Source: Burkholderiales bacterium
GTDB lineage: Bacteria; Pseudomonadota; Gammaproteobacteria; Burkholderiales; Burkholderiaceae_C
Direction of reading: 5' to 3'
DNA: 64,000 nucleotides
Assembly: GCA_030604135.1 (NCBI GenBank)
Contig: JAUVWL010000018.1
Span: forward strand, 1-64,000
Below, piece after piece: positions 8,607 through 18,599 of this stretch (position 1 is the stretch's first letter; each line of letters begins with the position of its first letter). Made by a program: the position numbers and the translations under genes. A model generated the notes under the pieces. That model saw only the letters and a list, made by a program, of their open reading frames with translations, was not told the origin of the DNA and did not search any database.

Positions 8607-11600
8607 ATGTGGTTCACCCGTGTCTCGCTGCGCAACCCGGTCTTCGCGACCATGGTCATGGTGGCCTTTGTCGTGCTGGGCCTCTCGGCCTTGCAGCGCC
8701 TGAAGGTCGACCAGTTCCCCAACATCGACTTCCCGGTCGTTGTGGTCACCACGGCCTACCCGGGGGCATCGCCCGAGATCGTCGAGACCGAGGTGAGCCA
8801 GAAGATCGAGGAGGCGGTCAATGCCATTGCAGGCATCAACGCGCTGACCTCCCGCAGCCACGAAGGCCAGTCGGTGGTCATCATCGAATTCCAGCTGCAC
8901 ATCGACGGTCGAAAGGCGGCCGACGATGTGCGCGAGAAGATCGCCATCCTGCGCCCCACCCTTCGCGACGAAGTTCAGGAACCCCGGGTGTTGCGGTTCG
9001 ACCCGTCGAGCCGGGCCATCTGGTCGGTGGCCGTTCTGCCAGGCGGGGACACCCACGCCCCAGGCGCCGCTGGTGGCGGTGCCGACACTAGGGCACCGTC
9101 GATGGTCGAGCTGACCACCTGGGCAGAGCAGACGCTCAAAAAGCGCCTTGAAAACGTGCGCGGCGTGGGTTCGGTCAACCTGGTCGGGGGCACGCGCCGT
9201 GCGATCAACGTGTACCTCAACCCGTCGTCCATGGAGGCCCTGGGCATCATGCCCGAGCAGGTCGTGGCAGCCCTGAAAGCCGAAAACCTCGATTTGCCCG
9301 TGGGCACACTGGACAGCGCCGAACGGGAACGGGTTGTGCAGGTCATTTCCCGTGTGCGCGAACCACAGGATTTCACCCAACTGATCGTCGCCCGTCGCAA
9401 CGGCACCCCCATCCGTCTGGGCCAGTTGGCCCAGGTGGTCGACGGCACCGAAGAAGCGCAAAGTCGCGCCCTGTTCAACGGCGAACGCACCCTGCTGCTG
9501 CAGGTTCAGAAATCCCAGGATGAGAACACCATTGCCGTGGTCGACAGCCTGCAGGCCGCCATCGACCAGCTGCGGGCAGAGCTGCCACCGGGTGTGCGAC
9601 TGGAACCCATCGCCGATGGCTCCAGACCAATCCGGGTCTCGGTGAAGAACGTCCGCCAGACCCTGATCGAAGGCGCGCTGCTGACGGTTCTGATCGTGTT
9701 TCTGTTCCTCAATTCCTGGCGGTCCACCGTCATCACCGGCCTGACCCTGCCCATCGCCATCGTCGGTACCTTTTTCTTCATGAACCTGTTCGGGTTCACC
9801 ATCAACATGATCACGCTGATGGCACTGACGCTGTCCATCGGCTTGTTGATCGACGACGCCATCGTGGTGCGCGAGAACATCGTGCGGCATGCACAGATGG
9901 GCAAGCGCCCGTTTGACGCCGCCATGGATGGAACCCAGGAGATCGGGCTGGCGGTGCTGGCCACCACCCTGTCCATCGTGGCGGTGTTCCTGCCCATCGG
10001 GTTCATGGGCGGCATCATCGGCAAGTTCTTTCACGAGTTCGGCATCACCATGGTAGCCGCCGTGCTGATTTCGATGTTTGTCAGCTTCACCCTGGATCCC
10101 ATGCTGTCCTCGGTCTGGCACGACCCGGCCATCGAACGCCACGGCAAGCCCTGGCAACCACGCAGCCTCTACGACCGGACCATCGGTCGCGTCACCCACC
10201 AGTTCGACCGACTCCAGGACGAACTCACCGAGGTGTACCAGTCCACCCTGAAATGGTCGCTGCGCCACAAGCTGGCCACACTGGCCCTGGCTGCAGCAAC
10301 TTTCGGTGGCAGCATCGCCATGCTGCCGCTGCTGGGCACCGAGTTTGTGCCCAAGGCCGACTTCTCGGAAACCAGCCTGAGCTTCCACACACCGGTGGGT
10401 TCGTCGATGGAGGTCACCGAAGCCCGTGCGCAACAGGTCGAGGCCATCCTGCGCGAGTTTCCCGAGGTGCAATACACCCTGACCACCATCAACGCCGGCG
10501 GCGCGCAGGGCAAGATGTACGCCAATGTCTACGTTCGACTGGTCAACCGCGACCAGCGCGACCGCAACGCGGACGCCATGTCGGCGCTGTTGCGCGAGCG
10601 CCTGCGCAGCGTGCCGGGCATCACGGTCACCCACGCGGGCCTGCTCGATCCGGTGGGCGGCAACAAACAGCTGGAGTTCTCGATCCAGGGCGAGGACCTG
10701 GCCGAACTCGAACGCCTGACGGCACTGGTGACGGAGCGCATCCGCCCAATCGCCGGCCTGGTGGATCTGGACGCCAGCATCAAACCCGACAAACCCACCG
10801 TTGACGTGCGCCTGCGCCGCGAACTGGCGTCCGACGTCGGCCTGAGTTCCGCGTCCGTCGCAGGCAGTCTGCGCACGCTGGTGGCCGGACAGACCATCGG
10901 CAACTGGCGCTCCAGCAACGGGCAGAGTTACGACGTGAACGTGAGCCTTGCGCCCGAAGCTCGCCAGGAGACCAGCGACCTGGCGCGCCTGCCCCTGGTC
11001 GTGGGTCAGGCCAGCGACGGCAGCCCCCGTGTGGTGCAGCTCGGCCAGGTGGCCGAGGTGGTCGAAGGCCGCGGCCCGAACCAGATCAACCGCCGCAACA
11101 TGACCCGGGAAGTGGCGGTCAGCGCCAATGCATTCGGCCGCTCCGCCGGTGAAGTCTCGGCCGATATCCGCCAAGAGCTGGATGGCATCGTGTTCCCGCC
11201 GGGCTACCGCTATGAGTTCGGCGGCTCGACCAAGAACATGCAGGAGTCATTCAGCTACGCACTCTCGGCCCTGGCGCTCGCGGTGATCTTCATCTACATG
11301 ATCCTGGCCAGCCAGTTCCAGAGCTATCTTCAGCCCCTGGCACTGATGACCTCACTGCCACTGACCCTGATCGGTGTGGTGCTCACCCTGCTCTTCTTCG
11401 GCTCATCGATGAGCATGTTTTCAGTCATCGGCATTGTGCTACTCATGGGCCTGGTGACCAAGAATGCCATCCTGCTGGTGGACTTCGCCATCCGCGCTCG
11501 CGAGGGCCGGGCCGGTGTTCCGCCGCAAACCCGGGAGGACGCACTGTTGCTGGCTGCACGGGTACGGCTGCGCCCCATCCTCATGACCACCCTGGCCATG

Positions 11601-11834
11601 GTGTTCGGCATGGTGCCGCTGGCCTTCGCCCTGACCGAAGGCGCAGAGCAGCGCGCCCCCATGGGCCAGGCGGTCATTGGCGGGGTCATCACCTCGTCGG
11701 TGCTCACCCTGGTGGTGGTGCCGGTCGTGTACTGCTACATGGACGACCTGGGCAACTGGCTGCGCCGCCTGTTCGGTCGGTCGGCAGCTGTCGAACCCGA
11801 CGCCGTCACAGGCCAGGAAACCCCGGCTCAGTAA
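8607..11834 (+). CDS. RND multidrug efflux permease (HAE family)
   Basis: A 1,075-residue proton-driven inner-membrane pump of the AcrB/MdtB superfamily. It shows the expected twofold layout: TM1 at residues 10-30, a large periplasmic loop, TM2-TM6, TM7, a second loop and TM8-TM12. The proton-relay aspartates are present in TM4 (GLLIDDAIVV, D416-D417). TM10 contains the GLVTKNAILLVDF motif typical of the family. It follows the adaptor by 12 bp. No outer-membrane partner is immediately adjacent, but a TolC-type gene lies about 1.2 kb downstream at 12991. Confidence 0.95.
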   Translation: MWFTRVSLRNPVFATMVMVAFVVLGLSALQRLKVDQFPNIDFPVVVVTTAYPGASPEIVETEVSQKIEEAVNAIAGINALTSRSHEGQSVVIIEFQLHIDGRKAADDVREKIAILRPTLRDEVQEPRVLRFDPSSRAIWSVAVLPGGDTHAPGAAGGGADTRAPSMVELTTWAEQTLKKRLENVRGVGSVNLVGGTRRAINVYLNPSSMEALGIMPEQVVAALKAENLDLPVGTLDSAERERVVQVISRVREPQDFTQLIVARRNGTPIRLGQLAQVVDGTEEAQSRALFNGERTLLLQVQKSQDENTIAVVDSLQAAIDQLRAELPPGVRLEPIADGSRPIRVSVKNVRQTLIEGALLTVLIVFLFLNSWRSTVITGLTLPIAIVGTFFFMNLFGFTINMITLMALTLSIGLLIDDAIVVRENIVRHAQMGKRPFDAAMDGTQEIGLAVLATTLSIVAVFLPIGFMGGIIGKFFHEFGITMVAAVLISMFVSFTLDPMLSSVWHDPAIERHGKPWQPRSLYDRTIGRVTHQFDRLQDELTEVYQSTLKWSLRHKLATLALAAATFGGSIAMLPLLGTEFVPKADFSETSLSFHTPVGSSMEVTEARAQQVEAILREFPEVQYTLTTINAGGAQGKMYANVYVRLVNRDQRDRNADAMSALLRERLRSVPGITVTHAGLLDPVGGNKQLEFSIQGEDLAELERLTALVTERIRPIAGLVDLDASIKPDKPTVDVRLRRELASDVGLSSASVAGSLRTLVAGQTIGNWRSSNGQSYDVNVSLAPEARQETSDLARLPLVVGQASDGSPRVVQLGQVAEVVEGRGPNQINRRNMTREVAVSANAFGRSAGEVSADIRQELDGIVFPPGYRYEFGGSTKNMQESFSYALSALALAVIFIYMILASQFQSYLQPLALMTSLPLTLIGVVLTLLFFGSSMSMFSVIGIVLLMGLVTKNAILLVDFAIRAREGRAGVPPQTREDALLLAARVRLRPILMTTLAMVFGMVPLAFALTEGAEQRAPMGQAVIGGVITSSVLTLVVVPVVYCYMDDLGNWLRRLFGRSAAVEPDAVTGQETPAQ

Positions 11835-11876
11835 AATGTTGTGGAATCGGATAATATACCCACCGGAGTATCAACA

Positions 11877-12581
11877 ATGACCACCGACACCACTGCCCGC
11901 GACAGCCGTCTCGAGCAGGCCCGCTTCAACATGATCGAGCAGCAGATCCGCCCCTGGGAGGTGCTCGACAGCCGTGTTCTGGGCCTGCTGGAGTCTGTGC
12001 ACCGTGAAGACTTCGCCCCCGAGGCGATGCGCGGCTTGGCGTTTGCCGACATGGAACTGCCCCTGACCCAGCCGGCGGTCGAGGGTCAGGTCATGCTGGC
12101 ACCCCGTGTCGAGGCCCGGCTGCTTCAGGATCTGGCGGTGCAGGCCACTGACCAGGTGCTCGAAATAGGTGCCGGCAGCGGCCATATGGCGGCCCTGCTC
12201 AGCCGCCTGGGGCAGCGCGTGGTGAGCCTGGAAATCGACGAGCAGCTGGCACAAGGGGCAAGAGAGCGCCTGCGCACGGCTGGCTTCGAAAACGTGGACG
12301 TCCGTGTGGCCGATGCGACAGCCAACGACTTTGCCGCCTGCCGGGGCGAGCAGCCATGGGATGTGATCCTGCTCAGCGGCTCGGTGGCCGAAGTACCACA
12401 CGCCCTGCTCCGGCTGCTCGCACCGGGTGGACGCCTGGCGGCCATCGTGGGCGAGGAGCCGGTGATGCGCGCCACCGTGATCACCCGCGTGGGTGAAGAA
12501 GCATTTCACAGCGTACAACCGTGGGACACGCTGGCCCCGCGGCTGAGGAACTTTCCCCAACCCTCCCGTTTCCATTTCTGA
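11877..12581 (+). CDS. PCMT-family (protein-L-isoaspartate) methyltransferase-like protein
   Basis: A 234-residue Rossmann-fold SAM methyltransferase of the PCMT family. The SAM motif I LEIGAGSGHMAALL begins near residue 97 and the acidic loop VVSLEID follows. The ATG at 11877 is chosen for its GGAG site at 11865-11868. True isoaspartyl methyltransferases carry an I-S-[QA]-P-x-[MV] active-site loop; here the corresponding stretch is LTQPAVEGQVMLAP, so repair activity is uncertain. The stop overlaps the rhodanese start (TGATG), and TolC follows, a grouping I associate with Burkholderiales. Confidence 0.85.
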   Translation: MTTDTTARDSRLEQARFNMIEQQIRPWEVLDSRVLGLLESVHREDFAPEAMRGLAFADMELPLTQPAVEGQVMLAPRVEARLLQDLAVQATDQVLEIGAGSGHMAALLSRLGQRVVSLEIDEQLAQGARERLRTAGFENVDVRVADATANDFAACRGEQPWDVILLSGSVAEVPHALLRLLAPGGRLAAIVGEEPVMRATVITRVGEEAFHSVQPWDTLAPRLRNFPQPSRFHF

Positions 12582-12943
12582 TGAACGCGCCCATGATTTC
12601 GGTAACGCCTGCCCAGCTGGACACCTGGCTCGCGCAAGCGCGCGGCTCGTCCGAGCCGGGCCGCCTGCCCATCGTGCTGGATGTGCGTGAACCCTGGGAG
12701 CTGCAGACCGCCAGTGTGCGCGCCGACGGCTTCGAGCTGGTGCACATGCCCATGCGCAGCGTGCCGGCGCGCCTGAACGAGCTCGACCCGAAACGTCCCA
12801 TCGCCTGCCTCTGTCACCACGGCGCGCGCAGCGCCCAGGTGGTGCATTTCCTGGCGCAGCAGGGTTTCGACGACGTGGTCAACATCGCCGGGGGCATCCA
12901 CGCATGGTCCCAACAGCGCGACCCTGCTGTTCCCGTGTACTGA
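12581..12943 (+). CDS. Single-domain rhodanese-like sulfurtransferase
   Basis: A 120-residue cytosolic rhodanese domain, the GlpE-size class. The signature VLDVREPWEL (32-41) is followed by the active-site loop CHHGARS (78-84) with catalytic C78, so the protein is probably active in sulfane-sulfur transfer. It is translationally coupled to the upstream methyltransferase by a 1-base TGATG overlap. The sulfur acceptor is unknown. Confidence 0.93.
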   Translation: MNAPMISVTPAQLDTWLAQARGSSEPGRLPIVLDVREPWELQTASVRADGFELVHMPMRSVPARLNELDPKRPIACLCHHGARSAQVVHFLAQQGFDDVVNIAGGIHAWSQQRDPAVPVY

Positions 12944-12990
12944 TCCATCAGGCCTCTCGAACCAGCCCCGACATGACCGAAGGACCCCGC

Positions 12991-14346
12991 ATGAAAAACG
13001 CCCTTACCCGCCTCCACCGTCTGCCCGTTCGGCTGGCACCGATGGCATTGAGTCTGGCGGTGGCCTGGGGTCTGCAAGGCACGGCCCAGGCCCAGAGCCT
13101 GGTGGAGCTCTACGAAGCCGCCCGGTCCTATGACAGCACCTTGCTGGCCGCGCGCCAGCAACATGAAGCCAACCTCGCCCGGGCCGCCCAGGCCCGAGCC
13201 GGTCTGCTGCCCCAGGCGGGCCTGTCGGCGGGCGCCAACTGGTCCAATGTGGACAGCAGCGCCTTGCCATCCAGCCGCAGCAGCAACAGCCAGAACGTCG
13301 CCCTGTCGGCCAGCCAACCGTTGTACCGTCCGGCCAACCGCCTCAGCCACGAACAGGCCGCGCTGTCCAGCGAAGCAAGCGAAGCGCAGCTGAACCTGGC
13401 CGAGCAGGACCTGATCGTCCGCCTGAGCCAGGCCTACTTCGACGTGCTGGCGGCGCAGGACACCCTGACCTTCACCGGCGCGCTCAAGGCAGCGGTTGAA
13501 GAGCAACTGGCGGCGGCTCGGCGCAGCTTCGAAGTGGGCACCGCCACCATCACCGACACCCGCGAAGCCCAGGCGCGCTTCGACCTGGTTCTGGCCCAGG
13601 AGATCGCTGCTCAGAACGAACTGCGCGCCAGAAAGCTCGCCCTGGACCAGCTGGTTGGGCGCCAGGACGCGGCACCGCTTCCCCTGATCACACCGGTCAC
13701 CCCACCGGCGGTGGAACCCGCCTCCGCCGATGCCTGGGTGGCCCGGGCCCTCGACGGTCACCCTGCCATTCTGGCCGCCACCCGCGCGCGCGACATCGCC
13801 CAGCTGGAAACCCGCAAGGCCGACGCCGGACACAAGCCAACGCTTGATCTGGTGGGGCAATACCAAGTGTCCCGCTCACCCAGCAGCACAGGCGTTCCGC
13901 CCGGGCAGGTCCGCAACAACAATGCAAGTATCGGCTTGCAGTTCAACCTGCCCCTGTTCGCTGGCTATGCCATTCAGAACCGTGTCAAGGAAACCCTGGC
14001 GCTCGAACAGAAGGCCGAGGCCGACCTCGAGTCGACCACGCGCAGCATCACCCAGGCCACACGCAATGCATACTTCGGTGTGCTCTCCGGAGCCGGACAG
14101 GTCCGGGCCCTGGAAGCGGCAGAGGCATCCAGCCAGAGCGCGCTTGAAGCCAACCAGCTGGGCTACCAGGTCGGTGTGCGCATCAACATCGATGTCCTCA
14201 ACGCCCAGAGTCAGCTGTTCCAGACACGGCGCGACCTGGCTCAGGCCCGTTACAACGTGCTGGTGGGTCAGTTGCGCCTGAAGCAGGCCAGCGGCCAGCT
14301 CAACCCGGACGACCTCAAGCCCATCGACGCCCTGCTGGCGCGCTGA
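12991..14346 (+). CDS. tolC: TolC-family outer-membrane efflux channel
   Basis: A 451-residue outer-membrane channel subunit. A Sec signal peptide (about residues 1-35, ending AQA) is followed by two tandem OEP-type repeats with the long Ala/Gln-rich helices of TolC. The opening SLVELYEAARSYD resembles the N-terminus of TolC and its type-I-secretion relatives. The start at 12991 (MKNAL) is preferred over 12904 and 12973 because it has an AAGGA site at 12980-12984 and gives a clean signal peptide. It probably pairs with the RND pump upstream and possibly with other exporters. Confidence 0.9.
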   Translation: MKNALTRLHRLPVRLAPMALSLAVAWGLQGTAQAQSLVELYEAARSYDSTLLAARQQHEANLARAAQARAGLLPQAGLSAGANWSNVDSSALPSSRSSNSQNVALSASQPLYRPANRLSHEQAALSSEASEAQLNLAEQDLIVRLSQAYFDVLAAQDTLTFTGALKAAVEEQLAAARRSFEVGTATITDTREAQARFDLVLAQEIAAQNELRARKLALDQLVGRQDAAPLPLITPVTPPAVEPASADAWVARALDGHPAILAATRARDIAQLETRKADAGHKPTLDLVGQYQVSRSPSSTGVPPGQVRNNNASIGLQFNLPLFAGYAIQNRVKETLALEQKAEADLESTTRSITQATRNAYFGVLSGAGQVRALEAAEASSQSALEANQLGYQVGVRINIDVLNAQSQLFQTRRDLAQARYNVLVGQLRLKQASGQLNPDDLKPIDALLAR

Positions 14347-14413
14347 GCTAAACTGCGCGGGCTGACCGGGCTGAAGTCCGCCCGGCGCCGACACGCCACT
14401 CCGAAGGGATTCC

Positions 14414-15154
14414 ATGCAAGCCGTCAATGTGCTGTGCATCAAATGGGGCACGAAGTACGGCCCCGACTACGTCAACAAGCTGCACAGCATGGTCCGGCGC
14501 AACCTGCACCGGCCATTCCGCTTCGTCTGTCTGACCGACGATGCCGACGGCATCGATCCGGCCATCGAGGTCAAGCCGATCCCGACGGTTGGTTTCGACG
14601 AGTTCGACCAGCGCAAACCCTGGACCTTTGCCCACGGCTGGCTCAAGCTCACCAGCTTCGCCTACCCGCTGTACGACCTTCAAGGGCGCACGCTCTTCCT
14701 GGACCTGGACATCGTGATTGTCGACAGCCTGGACCCCTTCTTCGAGCAAGCCGGTGACTTCATCGTCATCCGAGAATGGGACAAGAGCGACGGCACAGGC
14801 AACACCTCCTGCTACCTCTACACCATCGGCGCCCACACCGATGCGCTGGAGCACCTGAAAACCAACTACCCCACCTCGATTGCCGACGTTCGCAACGAGC
14901 AGGAGTTCATCACCGGCTACCTGTCACGGCAGGGCAAGCTGAGTTACTGGCCCGATGCCTGGTGCCGCAGCTTCAAGCGGCACTGCCTACCTGGTGTGCT
15001 GCGCAGCTGGTTCTCGCCGCCGGCCATCCCGCCGGGCGCACGCATCATTGCCTTCCATGGCAAACCCAACCCGCCGGATGCGATCGCGGGGGTGAGCGGC
15101 AAGTGGTACCGGCGGGTCATGCCCACGCCATGGGTGGCCGAGCATTGGCGCTGA
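14414..15154 (+). CDS. Predicted glycosyltransferase (DxD-type, small)
   Basis: A 246-residue cytoplasmic protein with features of a small GT-A glycosyltransferase. A DLDIVIVD segment (about 97-104) provides a DxD-like metal site, near-N-terminal strands (VNVLCIKWGTKYG) are typical of nucleotide-sugar binding, and a C-terminal IIAFHGKPNPP segment resembles the HGKP motif of GT8/GT32-like enzymes. A GAAGGG ribosome-binding site precedes the ATG. It overlaps the start of the WaaA-KdkA gene, so it probably acts on the lipopolysaccharide core. Donor and acceptor are unknown. Confidence 0.72.
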   Translation: MQAVNVLCIKWGTKYGPDYVNKLHSMVRRNLHRPFRFVCLTDDADGIDPAIEVKPIPTVGFDEFDQRKPWTFAHGWLKLTSFAYPLYDLQGRTLFLDLDIVIVDSLDPFFEQAGDFIVIREWDKSDGTGNTSCYLYTIGAHTDALEHLKTNYPTSIADVRNEQEFITGYLSRQGKLSYWPDAWCRSFKRHCLPGVLRSWFSPPAIPPGARIIAFHGKPNPPDAIAGVSGKWYRRVMPTPWVAEHWR

Positions 15155-17148
15155 CGCGCGTCCCACCCGCGCAGCGGGTTTACAGGCTGCTCGTTCGATT
15201 GCTCACCTTGCCGCTGCTGGCATGGCTGTGGTGGCGTGGCCGGCAAGAGTCCGCCTACCGGGAGCGGCTGGGTGAGCGGCTGGGTCTGATCGACCCGGAG
15301 CCCGCGTCCACCGACGGCATCCTGATCCAGGCTGCATCGGTGGGCGAAGTGCAGGCCATCCGTCCGCTGATGGAAAGCCTGGCAGCGCACTGGCCGCCGC
15401 ATGCCATCACCGTCAGCACCCAAACGCCCACCGGTGCAGCCACACTGCGCGAACACTGGGGCCAGCGCATCCAGCATCTGTATGCGCCCATCGACACCCC
15501 CGGCGCCTGCGCCCGCTTTCTGGACCGCCTGCAACCCCGGCTGCTCGTGCTGGTCGAGCGCGAGCTGTGGCCGGAGCTGCTGCTGCAGTGCCGTGCGCGC
15601 GACATACCGGTGGTGCTCATCAACGCGCGCCTGTCACAGCGCTCGGCGCTCGGCTACCAGCGCTGGCGGGCATTGATGCAGCCGGTATGGCAACAGTTGC
15701 GCCTGGTCTGCGCGGCAGATGGGCCCACCATGGACCGGCTGCAGCAACTGGGCGTGCCCGGCGAGCGCCTGGTTCACACCGGCAACCTGAAATTCGACCT
15801 TCCGGATACCGCCGCCACAGACGCACCGCCCGCCTGGCCCCAAAACGGTCCCGTGATCGTCGCCGGCAGCACCCACGAAGCCGAAGAAGCCCAGCTTCTG
15901 GATGCGTGGCCCCGGTTTGTGCTGCGCCACCCTGGCGCCCTGCTGATCCTGGTGCCCCGCCACCCCCAACGCTTCGACGCCGTGTCACAGGACTTGCTGC
16001 AAAGGGGCATAGGCCACGCGCGACGCAGTCGCGGCGAAGAGCCCGACAACGACCGCCGAGTGTGGCTGGGCGACACCATGGGCGAGCTGGCGCGCTGGTA
16101 CCGCCTGGCCAGCGTCTGTTTCATCGGCGGCAGCCTCCAGCCCATTGGTGGGCACAATGCCCTGGAAGCGATGGCCGAAGGCAGGCCCGTGCTGTTCGGA
16201 CCCCACACCCACAATTTCGAAAGCCTGTACCAGCAGGTGCTGGAGGTCGATGCCGGCCAACAGGTACACAGCGCTGCCGAACTGTTCGATGTCCTCGATC
16301 GCTGGCTCGGAGATCCCGACAAGCTGATGGCCCGCGGCCAACGCGGCCGGGCCTTTGTGGAATCGCAAAGAGGCGCCACCGCCCGCACCCTCGCGTCCTG
16401 GGACACCCACCTGCCAGACCTGCTGTCGCAGGCGCCCGCCCCGGTGGCGCGGGTTCACCTGCCCGGCCAGTCCCTCTGGATGGCACCCGACCGGCTTCCG
16501 TCCATCAGCCCCGATGATTTCGACCCGGCTCGGCACCAGACCCGGTCGATCGCCACGGGCAGCGGCCGCGCGCAGGCTCTGCGGCTGCATTTGCACGGAA
16601 CCGAGGCAGTGCTGCGCCACTACCGGCGCGGTGGACTGGTGGCCCGGTTCAACCCCGACCGCTACTGGGGACGTCGCGTGGCCAGCAGCCGGGCCATGGC
16701 CGAGTTCAGTCTGCTGCGCTGGATGGTCGCGCGCGGGTTGCCGGTGCCCCGTCCGCTGGCGGCACGCCGCGCGGGCGGTGCCTGGCGGTACCGCGCGGAC
16801 ATCCTGGTTGAGTGGCTGCCCAACACGCGCAACCTGGCCCAGGTGCTGGATGAGCGCCCCGCCTCGGCCGCCGAGTGGGCGGCCATCGGCCGATCCATTC
16901 GCCGAATGCACGACGAGCAGGTGTGCCATACCGACCTGAACTGCCACAACCTGTTGCTGGATAGCCACGAATCCGCCTGGATTGTCGACTTTGACAAATG
17001 CAGCCGCCGGGCCGGCACGGAATGGAAACAGGGCAACCTCGAACGCCTGTTGCGCTCCCTGCGCAAGGAAGCGGTGCGCCGACCCGGGTTTCACTGGCAG
17101 GAAGCGGCCTGGAAGGACCTCATCAAGGCCTATTCGGCACCCGCCTGA
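15130..17148 (+). CDS. waaA: Kdo transferase (WaaA) fused to Kdo kinase (KdkA)
   Basis: A 672-residue fusion. Residues 1 to about 430 are WaaA, adding Kdo to lipid IVA: an N-terminal membrane anchor (about 18-36), the [10 protein letters not shown] motif with the presumed catalytic Glu (E73), and a C-terminal nucleotide-binding half with the [11 protein letters not shown] motif. From about residue 450 onward the sequence is a KdkA-type kinase that would phosphorylate Kdo, with the catalytic loop [12 protein letters not shown] (600-611; D602) and metal site DFDK (620-623). No stop or frameshift lies between the halves. The ATG at 15130 overlaps the upstream gene by 25 bp; a TTG at 15145 is an alternative. 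Confidence 0.92.
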   Translation: MGGRALALTRVPPAQRVYRLLVRLLTLPLLAWLWWRGRQESAYRERLGERLGLIDPEPASTDGILIQAASVGEVQAIRPLMESLAAHWPPHAITVSTQTPTGAATLREHWGQRIQHLYAPIDTPGACARFLDRLQPRLLVLVERELWPELLLQCRARDIPVVLINARLSQRSALGYQRWRALMQPVWQQLRLVCAADGPTMDRLQQLGVPGERLVHTGNLKFDLPDTAATDAPPAWPQNGPVIVAGSTHEAEEAQLLDAWPRFVLRHPGALLILVPRHPQRFDAVSQDLLQRGIGHARRSRGEEPDNDRRVWLGDTMGELARWYRLASVCFIGGSLQPIGGHNALEAMAEGRPVLFGPHTHNFESLYQQVLEVDAGQQVHSAAELFDVLDRWLGDPDKLMARGQRGRAFVESQRGATARTLASWDTHLPDLLSQAPAPVARVHLPGQSLWMAPDRLPSISPDDFDPARHQTRSIATGSGRAQALRLHLHGTEAVLRHYRRGGLVARFNPDRYWGRRVASSRAMAEFSLLRWMVARGLPVPRPLAARRAGGAWRYRADILVEWLPNTRNLAQVLDERPASAAEWAAIGRSIRRMHDEQVCHTDLNCHNLLLDSHESAWIVDFDKCSRRAGTEWKQGNLERLLRSLRKEAVRRPGFHWQEAAWKDLIKAYSAPA

Positions 17149-17372
17149 GGCGCCCCAAACCTGCCTGCACCCGCCCGGACAGCCGGCACATCGCCACCGC
17201 TCGCCGGCGAGGACATACAACATTTGGTTGCATGCCCTGTGGCAAAATTGGGGGTTCGCTGGTGCCTGTCCACAGGGTCAGGGGCACCGGACCGGGAATG
17301 AAACATGCCTGCGCAAACCTGCGCCAGATCCCGGACACATGCGCCCGTTTCAGAAACCCTCGGACCCATTCC

Positions 17373-18542
17373 GTGAAGATCGCAATTGCCGGTACTGGCT
17401 ACGTAGGCCTTTCCAACGCCGTTCTGATGGCCCAGCACCACGAGGTGGTGGCGCTGGACATCGTGCCCGATCGCGTGGAGAAGATCAACGCACGACAAAG
17501 TCCGATCGTTGATGCCGACATCGAGGAGCACCTGCGCAACCGGCCACTGAAGCTGCGTGCCACGCTGGACAAGCACGAAGCCTACCGGGGCGCCGACTAT
17601 GTGGTCATCGCCACGCCCACCGACTACGACCCGGTCACCAACTACTTCAACACCGGATCGGTGGAGGCGGTGATTCGCGACGTGATGGCCATCGAGCCAC
17701 GGGCCGTCATGGTCATCCGCTCCACGGTGCCGGTGGGCTTCACGGCCAAGACACGGGCAGCCCTGGGGTGTGGCGACCGCCTCATTTTTGCACCCGAGTT
17801 CCTGCGCGAGGGCAAGGCCCTGCACGACAACCTGCACCCCTCGCGCATCATCGTCGGTGACCGGGGGGAAGCCGGCCGGGTGTACGGCGGGTTGCTGCGG
17901 GACGCCTGCCTGCGTCCGGATGTGCCGGTGCTTCTGACCGATCCGACCGAAGCCGAGGCGGTCAAGCTGTTTTCCAACACCTACCTGGCGATGCGGGTGG
18001 CCTTCTTCAACGAGCTGGACACCTACGCCTCGGTGCACGGCCTGGACTCGCGACAGATCATCGAGGGCGTCGGCCTGGACCCGCGCATCGGCAGCCATTA
18101 CAACAACCCGTCCTTTGGCTACGGAGGCTATTGCCTGCCCAAGGACACCAAGCAGATGCTGGCCAACTACCAGGACGTGCCGCAAAACCTGATCCAGGCC
18201 ATCGTCCAGTCCAACACCACCCGCAAGGACTTCATTTCCCAGAGCATCATTGCGCGCAACCCGCGCACCGTGGGCATCCACCGCCTGATCATGAAGGCCG
18301 GATCGGACAACTTCCGCTCCTCCAGCATCCAGGGCATCATGAAGCGCATCAAGGCGCGTGGCATCGAGGTGGTGGTCTACGAACCGGCCCTGCAGGCCGA
18401 CGAGTTCTTCAAGTCCCGCGTGGTCCGCGACCTCGACGAATTCAAGCGCTCCTGTGACCTGATCGTCGCCAACCGCATGACACCGGCCCTCTACGACGTG
18501 CGCGAGAAGGTGTTCACCCGCGACCTGTTCGAAAGCGACTGA
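17373..18542 (+). CDS. ugd: UDP-glucose 6-dehydrogenase
   Basis: Oxidises UDP-glucose to UDP-glucuronate with two NAD+. The 389 residues match E. coli Ugd (388) closely from end to end by eye. It has an N-terminal Rossmann GTGYVGL (7-13), a STVPVGF motif (117-123), and the catalytic cysteine in [10 protein letters not shown] (C254). The start is a GTG at 17373 because it aligns exactly with the E. coli N-terminus; an upstream ATG would add an unrelated extension. The 224-bp gap before it holds a 12-bp palindrome (17200-17211) and no gene. UDP-GlcA is a likely precursor for the polysaccharide encoded downstream. Confidence 0.95.
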   Translation: MKIAIAGTGYVGLSNAVLMAQHHEVVALDIVPDRVEKINARQSPIVDADIEEHLRNRPLKLRATLDKHEAYRGADYVVIATPTDYDPVTNYFNTGSVEAVIRDVMAIEPRAVMVIRSTVPVGFTAKTRAALGCGDRLIFAPEFLREGKALHDNLHPSRIIVGDRGEAGRVYGGLLRDACLRPDVPVLLTDPTEAEAVKLFSNTYLAMRVAFFNELDTYASVHGLDSRQIIEGVGLDPRIGSHYNNPSFGYGGYCLPKDTKQMLANYQDVPQNLIQAIVQSNTTRKDFISQSIIARNPRTVGIHRLIMKAGSDNFRSSSIQGIMKRIKARGIEVVVYEPALQADEFFKSRVVRDLDEFKRSCDLIVANRMTPALYDVREKVFTRDLFESD

Positions 18543-18599
18543 ACGACCAACCGGTCATTCGCACACCCTCCCCTCCTGTCTGCCTATTGCATTGCCCCC

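Noticed and set aside
7557..11174. 1,205-codon minus-strand open frame opposite the RND genes
   Set aside because: Shadow frame: no recognisable domain, biased composition, and the plus strand encodes a complete RND adaptor and pump.
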